Source: Protea cynaroides (Eukaryota; Streptophyta; Magnoliopsida; Proteales; Proteaceae). Taken from it: a DNA stretch of 64,000 nucleotides. The position numbers were made by a program, and so were the translations under genes. Below the pieces are notes generated by a model, which did not search any database, was not told the DNA's origin, and saw nothing but the letters and a program-made list of their open reading frames with translations. Below, in pieces: positions 22,250-34,954 of the stretch. The DNA lies in assembly GCA_028583415.1 (NCBI GenBank), contig CM053266.1, positions 43,953,758-44,017,757 of the forward strand, given 5' to 3'. Every line of letters starts with the position of its first letter. The stretch's first letter is position 1.

Positions 22250-23878
22250 GAAAAAGACAGTTACCTCCCCTGTATTATACCTTTATGACAGTTGACCCCC
22301 AAAGTTTCAGGAAAAGACAAATGTCTCCTCTAGAAATACTACTAAAATACAAATAGACCCACGCTGTTAGAAATATTCCATTAGATGCTAATGGTGGGAG
22401 TCCAATTTTTCCTTAATGATCAGATTAACCCTTATTAAAAATAGAAACTATTTCATCCTCTTCACATAGCACGGTGACTTCAGATAACTTGAAGTTCTTC
22501 AATATGAGATCTAAATAGAATCAATTTAGACACGTTCAGTGCACAGTTTGGGATGCTGCAACCATCTTCCATAAGCTTTTAAACCACTCAAAGCTTTGAC
22601 TCGGCTGTGGTTTTATAAAATTTCATATAATCTATTTAAAAAAATATATTCGTATCCAAAAAGAATTGGCCTTCAGCTTTCAATACTAGCACGCAGAAAA
22701 GGGAGAAGAAGCAGGAGACGAGCAGGACCGGAATGGCATATTAGGAATGGTGTAAACTAAGGCTTGGTGAATTGAATTGAGAATGATTTGCAGAAAAAAA
22801 ATCTCCGTAATCACGCACCCAACCAAATCCAATTGTACCGAATGAGTCTTCAAATGGCCTTTCTACAGACAAACAAATTACCCTAAACCTACATAGTGGA
22901 GCCCTTTACAAGCATAGTAACTTACGAACTGATAACTTGCCCACAAAATTATGAACTGATAGGAAGAGCAATCAAAAAATTATTGAAAAAATCGACGTAC
23001 TGAACATATACTTTCAAAAGGAATTTCAAATGAATTAAATAAAGAGAAAACAGAGAGGAACAAATCGAATGCCATGATAGCAGCTGTATAGGAATCGCGG
23101 ACAAGATGAGAAGGAACAGCTGTGCAAAGCTTAAACGTCGTCGCAGGATCGTCGGAGGTCATAATCACTGCTGACGCTGCTCCCCACCAAAAGCGGTTGC
23201 AACAAGCGTTAGCATAGCTTCAGCGCGCAACATAAATCGCACTGCCATACTGAAAGCCTCATTAACAACAAGCGAAAACGAAACAGCAATATGGATGCCA
23301 TTTTGGCCACCTGGGTTCGCTAAATTGCAGAATACTTGCTTGGATCAATTTATATCTAAATTGATTTTTCAGATCTAGAATTAATTGCGTATGTGAATAT
23401 ATTATAGAATACTTACTTGAATCAAATGAGATCTAAATTGATTTTTCAGATCTGGAATTAATTTGCTTAAGTGAATATATTACAGAATACTAGCTTGGAT
23501 CAAATGAGATCTAAATTGATTTTTCAGATTTGGAATTAATGGCTTAAGAGAATCTATTGCATAATACTTGCTTGGATCAAAGTCCCCTACGTTGACCACG
23601 TTGCTGCATCTTCTAAGACTTTGGCGGAATTAAGGAAAAGGAAGGAGGGGAAGACCTAAATCGTTGCCGCGTTTGGTGGAGCTGCAATCGGAGTGGTGAG
23701 AACAAGAGAGTTTTCGTTAGTTTTTGTTGACGTCTCTCATTTTAAGGTTGAGGGTAGAGTTGTCGACAAAAAATATGACTTTAACATTGTTAAAAATTGA
23801 GGCCATTTGTCTTTTCCTGAAACTTTGGGGGTCAATTATCATTAAGGTATAGTACAAGGAGGTAATTGTCTTTTTCCT
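22250..23878. mobile_element. Long-TIR DNA element of about 1.6 kb
   Basis: Inverted repeats of about 75 bp mark the ends, at 22250-22324 and 23804-23878. They share AAAAAGACAATTACCTCC and TTGACCCCCAAAGTTTCAGG in inverted orientation. The interior has no transposase that I can recognise. It includes a 77-bp tandem repeat (23331-23580) and a GC-richer stretch near 23090-23270. Long TIRs suggest a Mutator-like non-autonomous element. The expected 9-bp target duplication is not seen; ~205-bp direct repeats flank the element instead. Confidence 0.7.
23331..23580. repeat. Tandem repeat, period about 77 bp, 3.2 copies
   Basis: Units start AATACTTGCTTGGATCAA at about 23331, 23408, 23486 and 23563 (last one partial). 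They share CTAAATTGATTTTTCAGAT in the middle. Confidence 0.85.
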
Positions 23879-24082
23879 TTTAATATATTTTTTTCTTTTT
23901 CTTTTCTTTTCTATATTCTTTTTTGTCTTTCTTTTCTTCTCTTGCCATCCAAACACAACCTCAGAGATGTTCTTGCAGCATTTGGTAACTCCCATGAAGA
24001 ACAGTTCTTCAATTCTTTTGTTCCGTCAAAACGAAAGAATTGTTCAGAACAACGTTTTGGTGTTCATCATTTTGGATTTGGT
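23877..24082. repeat. ~205-bp direct repeat, right copy
   Basis: Right partner of 22045-22249, with the same T-rich start, the shared CAACGTTTTGGTGTTCA stretch and the same TTTTGGATTT end. Confidence 0.8.
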
Positions 24083-25424
<1,342 letters not shown>

Positions 25425-25580
25425 TTTTTCTTTTTTAAGAACTTGGCAATTTATGTTATAAGCTCTATTCAGGAATAGGAAATAGAAAACAAGGACAAAA
25501 ATATTTTTGAAATGCTCACAGGCAATGTCAATATCTTTTTCACCACAAATCTCAATTAAGAAAAGGTAATATTGCATGCA

Positions 25581-26200
25581 TTATTCATCTATCACTATTT
25601 TCCCTAACAAGAAACGGAAAAAAAAAAAAAAATTGCAGAAGAAAAACGTTGTTGGGGACTGTCGGACTGATACTGGATTTGAGTTACGGGTAGAGTTGCT
25701 GTCCACGGAGGCAATAATGCTGGGGCTTTGAAAAGCCCAAGGAGAATGGTCGATGTCTATGTCGGCCAACGGGTTGCGGGCCTGTCGAGAGAATCTTTGA
25801 CAATCGGCGGTTTGGTGATCCAATTCAAATGTGGTTCTCTTTCTCACCATCTTTGCATCGGTGAGGTGGGGGTGGTCGTCGTCGATTCGCATTTGTTGGG
25901 GATGGGAAGTGGAATTTGAAGCGACGTTTCTATCGTCCAAGCCGGTGGTGCTTCATGATCGACTGTTGCTATTATTATTACTGTTACCACTACTACTGCC
26001 GAGCAGAACACAAGCAACCATATAGATATTTGGAGATGACAACGACGTTGAAGATGATGGTAAGGGCGTCGTTGATGTTGTCATTGTTAAGTAAGAGGCA
26101 TAGTAGTTAGGTCGGGGCACAAATTTTTGAGGTGAGGTCATCCAAGCAGAAAACAGTGGGGAGACTGAAAAGAGGTCTCCGTCGGGCAAAGACCAAAAGG
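25581..26200 (-). other. Spacer ORF pair, copy 1, unknown
   Basis: Two adjacent minus-strand frames are open here: 26189-25953, Ser/Asn-rich with LLGSSSGNSNNNSNSRS; and 25940-25581, starting MDDRNVASNSTSHPQQMR. Both recur with small changes at 33305-33940. The two frames would need a frameshift to join. I recognise no domain. Low-complexity composition and position next to AT-rich ends suggest a captured gene fragment or transposon interior rather than a host gene. Confidence 0.35.
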
Positions 26201-26339
26201 GGTTAACCTGATGAGTTTCAGATTTAGTTTTCAGTTTTTAAATAGAACTCATCGTGAGAAAGAAGAAAGGAGCAAGATAGGGGCAATTTAGGTATTAAAA
26301 GTTTAAACTCGTGTTAATGTCGTCAACTAAAAAAATGAT

Positions 26340-27112
26340 TATTTTTATTTCCTCAATTTTTTTAAATATCGCAATAGAATCTCTCTCTCTCTCTCTCTCT
26401 CTCTATGTATTTTTATTTCCACAATTTTTTTTCTCAAAATGAATGGGGTTTAAGGATGTTGGATTATGGGTATGCTCTCTCTAATTTCTATTAGAAATGA
26501 CTTTTCTTTCCTCTAATTTCTATCACAAAAGTTTATCTTTTTCCCTTGTGTGATAACAATGTTTAGTTGTTCTTCAAGTAACATTGAATTTTCTTGTTTT
26601 ATCTTGCAACGTACTTGTAATTTGTTCATTGTAGTGTGTTATTGCAGTTGAAATTACATCGGTGACTTCAAAATGTAACTTGAAATGTAGGGAAAAAAGA
26701 TATCAAAGATGGTATCAAGAGCTGAAAAAATAAAAAAAAACTTTTTCTCATGTTCCTTACAGAAGGTGTTTATCAAAAATACTTTTAAGTTGCTGAGTAG
26801 AAAAACATTGTTCCAGTACAAAAATGAAAGAAAAAGATGATCTTGTGAAAAAAAATCATTTCAGAACAAAAATATTACTGAATTAATGCAGTCAACCATG
26901 TGTATCCAAAAAAAAAAAAATTTTTTTCTGTCATGGAAATTTCATCTAAGGCAAAAAAATAAGCCTTATAGAGCCTAGGAAAGTCGTCCAACCATGTGTT
27001 AAAAAAAAATCAACCAATCAATCATTTGAAATTAATAGCTAAATATGGTTTCTATTTCAAAATATTTTTTCCAAGCACGGAAATTTCGTCTCTTAAAACG
27101 ATCTATAGGGGG
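26340..27112. repeat. B-to-A spacer inside U1
   Basis: Diverged copy of 24480-25420 and of 34010-34590. It includes a (CT)n tract at about 26382-26403 and the AAAGTCGTCCAACCATGTGT-type motif near 26980. I see no gene. Confidence 0.6.
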
Positions 27113-27769
27113 TAAGGGTGTCAATGGATCGGTCTGGGTCGGTTTCAGTCGGGTTAAACAGGTGTCGGGTTTTATAAGCCCAGCCCAAAACAGCCATTAA
27201 GAGTCGGGGGGGTGGGCTGCGCTGGACACAATAACTAACGGGCTGGTCCGATGTCGGTTTGTTATCGGGCTGGGTTTATTGAGGTGATTTCGGATTGGTT
27301 CGGTCCGGATCGGACTTATCGGGCTTATCGGGCCTCTTTTATATGTAAACTATATAGCCTAATTTATTATATCTATCTATAAAATTAGTATTATTCCTTC
27401 CATATGTATGTAATTTAATAAATTATAACACTTAACATAATCTTTTCAACTATAGATTCACATAATCTTCTAGATCATGAAGTGAACTCTAATAGTGTAA
27501 CACAATCTATTAAAATTTAAAACCATTAAAATTAAGAAATTGGGCTCGAAAGGACCTTATCGGTGTTCGGGTTGGGTTTTATCGGTTTGGGCTAATTCGG
27601 GTTTCTTAACAGACTGGTCCGGTTTGGTTTCGATTTGGGCTGAAACGGTGTCGGGCTTTACAAGCTCAGACCAAAACCTGTCCATTAAGGCTCGATCCGG
27701 GCTGAGTTTGATTTATATCGGGTTGGCTCGGTCCGTGTTACCGGGCCGGGCTCAGTTTTGACACCCTTA
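27113..27769. mobile_element. Non-autonomous hAT element, 657 bp
   Basis: Ends TAAGGGTGTCAA and TTGACACCCTTA are perfect inverted repeats. Flanks are ATAGGGGG (27105-27112) and ATAAGGGG (27770-27777), an 8-bp duplication with one change. U2 carries the uninterrupted site near 34591 (CTATAGGGGGCAAGGAAAG). The interior is rich in GGGTTGGG/CGGGCTT-type sequence with no transposase. Confidence 0.93.
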
Positions 27770-27899
27770 ATAAGGGGCAAGGAAAGTCATACAACCGTGT
27801 GTATCCCCAAAAATACAGTCCAACAACCACGTGAAATTAATTAAAATATTGTCGATTTACGTGGATCATTATTTCATTAGATTCAGACAATTCCCCTTG

Positions 27900-28134
27900 A
27901 TCCCATGTATCGACCCAATCTCAAGCAGTATCTGCATTGTTAATTACGGAACGCGTGAGCACTCAAACGCCGTCCACCTGTGAAGATGTCAACGAAGTTC
28001 TAGGAAGCTCCGATCTTCATTTCAAGTTGTCTTTAATGAGATAATCTTTCTCTTATTAAATTATTTCCGAATCTATCTCCATTTTCTCTCCCTTATAAGA
28101 AACACAAGCCATACAGGTTGAGAAAGAGAGAAAA
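27900..28134 (+). promoter_or_regulatory. A5 promoter
   Basis: ACGCGT at 27951-27956 in GGAACGCGTGAGC; GATGTCAAC near 27986 (minus-strand TTGAC core). CTTATAAGAAACAC lies near 28094, with a GA-rich leader before ATGG. It is nearly identical to the A6 promoter. Confidence 0.58.
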
Positions 28135-28419
28135 ATGGAGTCGTCTCCCCTCACCGGAAACTTATCTTTGATTCCCAAAAAGGTGAACGAAGAAATTTTT
28201 CTAGGTCGTGGATATGCTGCCCAACTTCAGATTGCCCTCCATGAACTCACCAGATCTGGTCAGGTGTCAGCCATTGCTGAGGATCTGGTAACAAAGATAT
28301 TGAGGTCTTTCACAGAGGCTCTTTCACCACTGAGTTGCTGTGAGTCCGGCAAGGTTACGGAGAGTTCAGATTGTCAGCCGGATCTAAGTAAAAAGAATTA
28401 TCCATTTTTAAGGAAATAA

Positions 28420-29117
28420 ATCTTCTTATGCCTTTCATGCCGATATGAGGAAATCCACTTATTGTAGTTTACTGTGCACACATACCTATGTATTGATATA
28501 CATACACAATAGATGACAGCCATTGGATTTCTTCATTTTCGCACAAGGGGCACGAAAAGATTTGAATCCCATTTTTAATATGTAGAATGTAATGGATAAG
28601 AATTAAAGGGCAGCTCCAATCATAGATCTTAGGGGGGACCATCGACCTTAGCCTCTTAGGGGTGGGTGATAGAGATATACTTATCTTTTTATGGTCTTGA
28701 CTGCTCTGGACTATTACGACTTACTAAGTTTATTGTAAGGCAGAAATCAAAGCCAAACCTTTGAGATTAAGGCCTAATCAAGTTGAACTGAGTTGAGTTA
28801 TATATACCAGTTATCAGATCTCGAATTAATTGACCTTTACACTTAACTCATCGTTTTAGTTCACATTATTAGAGGGTATCGATCATTCCAAAAATCGATA
28901 CGAGATAAATATTGGATCGATACAGAATCAATGACAGAGTGACACATGGTCGATACTAAATTAAAGGGCCGTTCCTATCCAGATACCTAAAATCATGATC
29001 TAGATAGCTTTAAGAGGAGATTTTTCATTTGGTTTCTTTTTCTTTTTTCAAAAGTGTAAACAGGTTTGTTTACTATGATTTCTTTTCTAATTTTTTTTTC
29101 TTTTTCTTGATTTGTAG
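28420..29117 (+). other. Intron 1 of A5
   Basis: Nearly identical to A6 intron 1 (35230-35973). It shares TATCAGATCTCGAATTAATT near 28815 with all A introns. No exon is hidden inside that I can see. Confidence 0.7.
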
Positions 29118-29242
29118 AAAGATGCAAGAGACATGGACAAGGATTACGGATATACCCATTGAAGATGGTTATACTTGGCAAAAATATGGGCAAAAAAAGA
29201 TCCTGCATGCCAAAAATCTAAGGTCCTCATTTTTATCATCAT

Positions 29243-29306
29243 GGGCTGGGGGAGGGGGAGGGGGAGGGGGGGGGGAGAGGGAGAGGGAGAGAGGGAGAGA
29301 AGGAGA
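29243..29306 (+). repeat. G-rich tract, potential G-quadruplex, A5 intron 2
   Basis: Several G4-G10 runs separated by single A residues on the coding strand, followed by GGGAGA repeats, starting about 20 nt after the exon 2 donor. A6 has a shorter version at about 36103-36153. Confidence 0.8.
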
Positions 29307-30039
29307 GTTTTGTGTCTAGATCCTCTACCCATGTGGGTACCCACCCGTTGGATCCAGATTCCGGACTTGTTCAGTCCATGGGATGCGGGCCCCTCCTCTG
29401 GACCTAGATGTCGGGAGATCTAGAGGGAAGGTACCCATGTCCGGGGAGGACCATACTCGAGTTTTAGCACCATATTTGGAAATTTTGGGTCTTGCACTTA
29501 GAGATAATCAATACAAGTAAACTAATCAATTTTCCTCTTCTATGTATAGGAGCTACTTTAGGTGCGCCTATAGGTTCGATCAAGGTTGTGAAGCAGCCAA
29601 ACAAGTTCAAAGAACTAAAGACAATCCAGCAAAGTTTGAGATCAAATACATAGGCCACCACACTTGCCAAGATGTCCTCAAATCCTCACTTGTAGTCACG
29701 GATCAATTTATAGCAGAAGAGGGTTATCTTCTAAACTTTAAATCAAAAACCCTGCCCAAACAAGACCCTCCTTTATTCTCATCCTTCTCTTCAATAAAAC
29801 AAGCCGAATACAACCTATCCTCATCAAAATATCTTCCACCACCAGATCTAACAAAATTCAAATCATCCATAGTTACACCGGTGCTGTTACCGTCGACTTC
29901 ACAATCCAACCATGGATATTATGTTTCAGGGCACACAACCAGCTCTTCAAGCAACTTTGATATGGATTTGAAGTTGATGGATTATGTTTATCTCAATAAT
30001 GTATTCTCGTTCAATGATGAAGAGTTACCTAATACATAA

Positions 30040-30333
30040 GAACAAAGGCCAAGAATTTGCCTTTATTTATTTATTTATTTATTTTGCTCTATTTGATTGC
30101 AGAGTCTGTAGACTAATTTTTTTTTTTTTTTTTTGGTAAAAGAGTCTGTAGACTATTTTGGGAGAATGGAATGGAATCATTGTGTGAAAAAAAATATTCT
30201 GTTTCAATGTAAAAAAAATAAAAAATAACATAAAACAAAAATAATGATGAAACAATGTTATATATTTCAATTGAAAATTTTTCTTATTTTTGCCCAAAAA
30301 GAAATTGAAATTCTTCTCTTATCTTGGGAATAA
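30040..30333. other. A5 3' flank
   Basis: AT-rich, with ATTTATTTATTTATTTATTT near 30065 and a T run near 30120. It is matched by the A6 flank at 36887-37195. I see no gene. Confidence 0.6.
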
Positions 30334-32390
30334 GGGTAAATTACACAGATACCCCCTTTACTATTGTGAAACTATACAGAACTATCCTATTTTTTCAAAA
30401 ATTATAAAGAATACCCCTCTAACAATACTATCATACAATCTCACCCATATCGTTACTTTTACTTTAACGGCAGAGGGTGTAATTTTTTTTGAGACGAAAA
30501 TACCCTTAGTATATGTAAAATGACTAAAAGGGTCTATTGTTTTGTCTCACCCAACAAAACCCAATTCCTCTTTCTTCTCTTCTAAATATGAAAAAAAGGG
30601 TACCCTCTCCAGATATTTTCCAAGAAAACGGAGAGAACGATGAGATTGATGGTCAGGATGGTCGGTCCCATTGAAACATCTAAATGTCCAACCTTAATTT
30701 ACTTATTACTTTATTCCTTAAACTTTATGTTGTTCAGGTTTAGTTTGCAGCAGGAGAAAACGAGGTTTCCGTTAATGGGATTTGGTGGATAAAATGCACA
30801 GAACAATCAAGAGCCACAGCTGGGCAAGTCGAGCTTCCTCATGTTCTGTCTCCTCTCTAAGCTTAAATTCGGTCGTCAGGTCTGATGACGTTGCTGGAAA
30901 GAGACGATCTCGTAGAGAATCTGGCCGGATGTGTTATCTCGGAAGCGTCTTTCTCTCTCTACTATGTTTTCCGGTTGCGGGTATTGATTTCAGCCCGCTC
31001 ATTGCAATGATTATGGAAAATTTATCTGTTCTTGAACAAGGGCACCAATCAATTTGGGGAAAGTTTGGAATGCAGAGGAGATGGTTCCAACTTTTGAGGA
31101 TGGTGAGATTCCACCCTCAATTTATTCCTTTATGTTCGTCCACCACCGGCTGCTTCATTCCAGTATGAGATTTCAGATTTAGACATGATTGCTTCGTTTC
31201 TCAACTTAAGCAAAATGCGGCACTTAAAGGGCTTTTTCAGCTCTATCTCCTCTGCTTACCAGTGGGTCAAACAACATTGGATGATGATGATCTCCTTGAC
31301 TGCTATGATGATGGTTCTGGTAATGAAGAAATTCATGGAGGTTGAAATTTTCTTTGTGGATACAGAAGGTTTGACTAGGAGAGATGAAGCAAAGTATAGG
31401 TGAAATCTGACCAGGTCGACTCAAAAGGTGCGTTTCTGCTGAAGGAGTAAAGAATAGCTGCTCTTTCATTTAAATTCTGAAAATAATTTCCCATTTAGGT
31501 CATTTTACGCACCTAATAGCAGAGAAGAAACCCTCGAACACTACAAGCTCTTCTTGTTCTTACGCTATTGGAAGCATCTTCAAGAAGCCAGACAGAGATG
31601 AGGATTGTGGAATCTTGTAGGCTCATTGGAGCATCGAGAAGAAAACGGCAAATAAAATTTCAGAAGAGAGGGTTTCAAAAGAGGGTTTATTTCTTCTTTT
31701 TTTTTTTTTATTCTTTTGTTTCCAGAACAGCGGGTTCCCAGAATGGACTTCACGATAGCGGGAGAAGCAGAGCTTGGCGGCGTCACTCTCTGTTGCGTTA
31801 CAATTTCAAAATGCAATGAGTTTGTCACTTTCTGGTATGCTTCCTTCCTTCTGGAGATTGATTTCAGAATTCTTAAACCTTGTAAGTCGTCTTTGTTGAT
31901 TCTTGAGCTTCTTGTGTTCTATCAAGATCTCCAACCTCCTCTGTTAGCTTGCTTTAGGATGGTCATGGAGCTGAGACATGTAAGACTAATGGGTTTTTGC
32001 GGGGAGGAGTTCAAAAAAAAGAAGGGGAGAGCAGAGAGAAGAGGGGCCACTAAGGTTTTCCTTCCTTGTAGGATAATGTTGAGAAGAGGTTTAGGAGAAA
32101 GTGCAAGGATATGCAGCAAGGATTTCCCCATGACTTGCCCAGAAGAAGAGAACCCTGGAGAAGAACTCGTTGAGAAGAAAACCCATGGAGAAGAAGATCC
32201 TTGGGAAAAAATTACTAAGGGTATTTTTGTCTTAAAAAAAGTTAATCATCTGCCTTTAAGTTAAAAGTAACGGCGTGGGTGAGAGTATATGATAGCATTG
32301 TTAGAAGGTATTCTATGAAACTTTTATAAAGACAAGATAATTCTGTGTAGTTTCATAATAATAGAAGGGGTGTCTGTGTAATTTTCCCCT
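30334..32390. mobile_element. Mutator-like element, copy 1 (2.06 kb, ~180-bp TIRs)
   Basis: Terminal inverted repeats of about 180 bp: GGGTAAATTACACAGATACC at the left end answers the inverted AATTACACAGACACCCC at the right end, and the match extends to AAAATACCCTTA on both sides. Copy 2 keeps a clear 9-bp target duplication, TAGGATTAA; here the two flanks are diverged forms of it. No transposase domain is evident. The interior (about 30730-31980) contains several overlapping open frames of protein-like composition and a T-rich intron-like stretch near 31690. This is compatible with captured host gene pieces, but I recognise none. Confidence 0.82.
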
Positions 32391-32789
32391 AGATTAACTC
32401 AAATCTTATCGGTTTGTGGCACAATAAACAATAAAAAAATTGCTTTAATTGCCTGATTGGATCATTAATGAATTATTATTATATTAAGATAATTCCCTTA
32501 ATCTTAAAATTCTATACCAATAAAGTACGGTGGGATCCAATGCCAAGCATTATCTGAGCCATTCGTTTAAGGAAATGCTGACGCCGAAGTGCTACGCTAC
32601 GAATCCTACGAAATGGTTTAACGTTATCTGGGCTTCCCAAGAATGAAGCCACGAGCTTTGATTCATCTTGTCTTTCATTATTTAAAAAAAAAAAAAAAAA
32701 AAAAAAACTCTTATTAAATTCTTACCTCTTCCTCTATTCCCGATTCCACCAAACTTACCGTTCTCTCTCACTCTAGATCTAGAGAGACA
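32391..32789 (+). promoter_or_regulatory. B4 promoter
   Basis: B-type block with TGACG at 32579-32583 and TACGAAATGGTTTAACGTTA near 32605; the middle CGTCA has become CGTTA. A long A run and the CT-rich leader precede ACAATGG. The third TGACG box seen in B3 is degraded here (GAATGAAGCC). Confidence 0.5.
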
Positions 32790-33030
32790 ATGGAGTCTCA
32801 ACCTGCCGGAAACTTATCTTCTGTCCGGGAAAAAGTGATGGAAGAACTTGTTCGGGGTCGTGGATATGGTGCCCAACTTCAGATTGTCCTCCATGAGCTC
32901 ACATCATCTGGTCATCGATTAGCTACTGCTGAGGATCTCGTAACAGAGATATTAATAAGGTTGTTCATGGAGGCTTTTCACTACTGAGTTCCAGTGAACA
33001 GTTTACCTTGTCGAGATCAACGTAGAAAAG
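32790..33030 (+). pseudogene. B4 exon 1, frameshifted
   Basis: Opens MESQPAGNLSSVREKVMEEL and keeps the VRGRGYGAQLQIVLHELTSS region. One T is missing in the run of GGCTTTTCACTACT, so the frame ends AFHY-stop at about codon 65. The remaining exon is traceable to a donor AAAAG|GTAATATTGC at 33030/33031. The same missing T is in B5, so B was already dead before the duplication. No exon 2 or 3 follows. Confidence 0.82.
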
Positions 33031-33304
33031 GTAATATTGCATGCATTTCAAAAAAATTTAAAATGAAAAATCTCTATTCAACCTAAAATGCAAAATGTAT
33101 CTTTAAAATGATCATTTTTTTTTTCTTTTTCTTTTTTAAGAACTTGGCAATTTATGTTACAAGCTCTATTCAGGAATAGGAAATAGAAAACAAGGACAGA
33201 ATTATTTTTGAAATGCTCACAGGCAATGTCAATATCTTCTTCACTACAAATCTCAATTAAGAAAAGCTAATATTACATGCATTATTCATCCATCACTATT
33301 TTCC

Positions 33305-33940
33305 CTAACAAGAAACGGAAAAAAAAAATTGCAGAAGAAAAACGTTGTTGGGGACTGATGCTGGATTTGAGTTACGGGTAGATTTGCTGTCCACGGAGGC
33401 AATAATGCTGGGGTGTTGAAAAGCCCAAGGAGAATGGTCGATGTCTATGTCGGCCAACGGGTTGCGGGCCTGTCGAGAGATTCTTTGACAATCGGCGGTT
33501 TGGTGATCCAATTCAAATGTGGTTCTCTTTCTCACCATCTTTTCATCGGTGAGGTGGGGGTGGTCGTCGTCGAATCGCATTTGTTGGGGATGGGAAGTGG
33601 AACTTGAAGCCACGTTTCTATCGTCCAAGCCGGTGGTGTTTCATAATCGACTGTTGCTATTATTGTTACTGTTACCACTACTACTGCCGAGCAGAACACA
33701 AGCAACCATATAGATATTTGGAGATGACAACGACGTTGAAGATGATGGTAAGGGCATCGTTGATGTTGTCATTGTTAAGTAAGAGGCATAGTAGTTAGGT
33801 CGGGGCACAGATTTTTGAGGTGAGGTCATCCAAGCAGAAAACAGTGGGGAGACTGAACAGAGGTCTCCATCGGGCAAAGACCAAAAGGGGTTAACCTGAT
33901 GAGTTTCAGATTTAGTTTTCAGTTTTGCAGTAGAACTCAT
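33305..33940 (-). other. Spacer ORF pair, copy 2, unknown
   Basis: Frames 33940-33641 (starting MSSTAKLKTKSETHQVNP, ending GNSNNNSNSRL) and 33628-33305 (starting MDDRNVASSSTSHPQQMR) repeat the pair in U1 with few changes. Both stay open in the two copies, but the copies are so recent that this says little about selection. No domain recognised. Confidence 0.35.
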
Positions 33941-34589
33941 CGTGAGGAGGAAGAAAGGAGCAAGATAGGGGTATTTTGGACATAGCTTGTGTTAATGTTG
34001 TCAGCTAAAAAAAATGACTATTTTATTTCCTCAATTTTTTTAAATATCGTAATAGAATCGTGGGATATCTCTCTCTCTCTCTCTATGTATTTTTATTTCC
34101 TCAAATTTTTTTCCCCAAAATGAATGGCAATTACATAAATATTAAAGCAAGATACTGATTTAATAGAAAATTAAATCATACTACAAAAGATGTGACTGAT
34201 ATATACATTTTCTTTTTTCTCATGTTCGTTAGAGAAGGTGTTTATCAAATATACTTTTACGTTGCTCTTGAGTAGAAAAACATTGTTCCAGTACAAAAAT
34301 GAAAGAAAAAGATAATTTTTTGAAAAAAATATCATTTCAGAACAAAAATATTACTGAATTAACGCAGCCAACCATGTGTATCCAAAAAAAAAAAAAAAAA
34401 AAAATTTCCTGTCATGTAAATTTCATTTAAGGCCAAAAGAAAAGCCTTATAGAGCCTAGGAAAATCATCCAATCATGTGTTCAAAAATAATCAACCAATC
34501 AATCATTTGAAATTAATAGCTAAATATGGTTTCTATTTCAAAATATTTTTTCCAAGCACGGAAATTTCGTCTCTTACCAAAAACGATCT

Positions 34590-34954
34590 ATAGGGGGCAA
34601 GGAAAGTCATACAACCGTGTGTATCCCAAAAAAAACAGTCCAACAACCACGTGAAATTAATTAAAATATTGTCGATTTACGCGGATCATTATTTCATTAG
34701 ATTCAGACAATTCCCCTTGATCCCATGTATCGACCCAATCTCAAGCAGTATCTGCATTGTTAATTACGGAACGCGTGAGCACTCAGAGGCCGTCCACCTG
34801 TGAAGATGTCAACGAAGTTCTAGGAAGCTCCGATCTTGATTTCAAGTTGTCTTTAATGAGATAATCTCTCTCTTATTAAATTATTTCCAAATCTATCTCC
34901 ATTTTCTCTCTCTTATAAGAAACACAAGCCATACAGGTTGAGATAGAGAGAAAA
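34590..34954 (+). promoter_or_regulatory. A6 promoter
   Basis: ACGCGT at 34771-34776 (CAMTA-type CGCG box in GGAACGCGTGAGC). GTCAA at 34808-34812 gives a TTGAC W-box core on the minus strand, followed by A rather than C/T. TTATTAAATTATTT near 34873 and TTATAAG near 34913 are TATA-like; the first leaves room for a leader. The leader ends in GAGATAGAGAGAAAA before the ATG. Autoregulation by WRKY proteins is possible but inferred only from the core. Confidence 0.55.

Larger units (their letters stand above)
28135..30039 (+). pseudogene. WRKY group III copy A5 (exon 1 from 28135, exons 29118..29222, 29550..30039)
   Basis: Near-duplicate of A6. Exon 1 is open from ATG 28135, but a deletion of about 35 bp relative to A6 removed its last dozen bases and the GT donor. 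The frame therefore runs on to a stop at 28417-28419 (ending YPFLRK). Exons 2 and 3 look functional: acceptor TTTGTAG, heptapeptide WQKYGQK, donor AAG|GTCCTC, acceptor TATAG, finger SYFRCAYRFDQGC...GHHTC, stop at 30037-30039. Unless a cryptic donor is used, the WRKY domain cannot be joined to the N-terminus. A G-rich run sits early in intron 2. The deletion is absent from A6, so it arose after the tandem duplication. Confidence 0.85.
25425..33117. repeat. Tandem duplication unit U1 (about 7.7 kb)
   Basis: Starts with TTCTTTTTCTTTTTTAAGAA and contains the spacer ORF pair, A-promoter, gene A5, a Mutator-like element and B4 exon 1, in the same order as U2 (33118-39968). It is longer than U2 mainly because of a 657-bp hAT insertion at 27113 and a spacer segment missing from U2. 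A third, partial start of the unit lies at 39969-40140. Confidence 0.85.
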
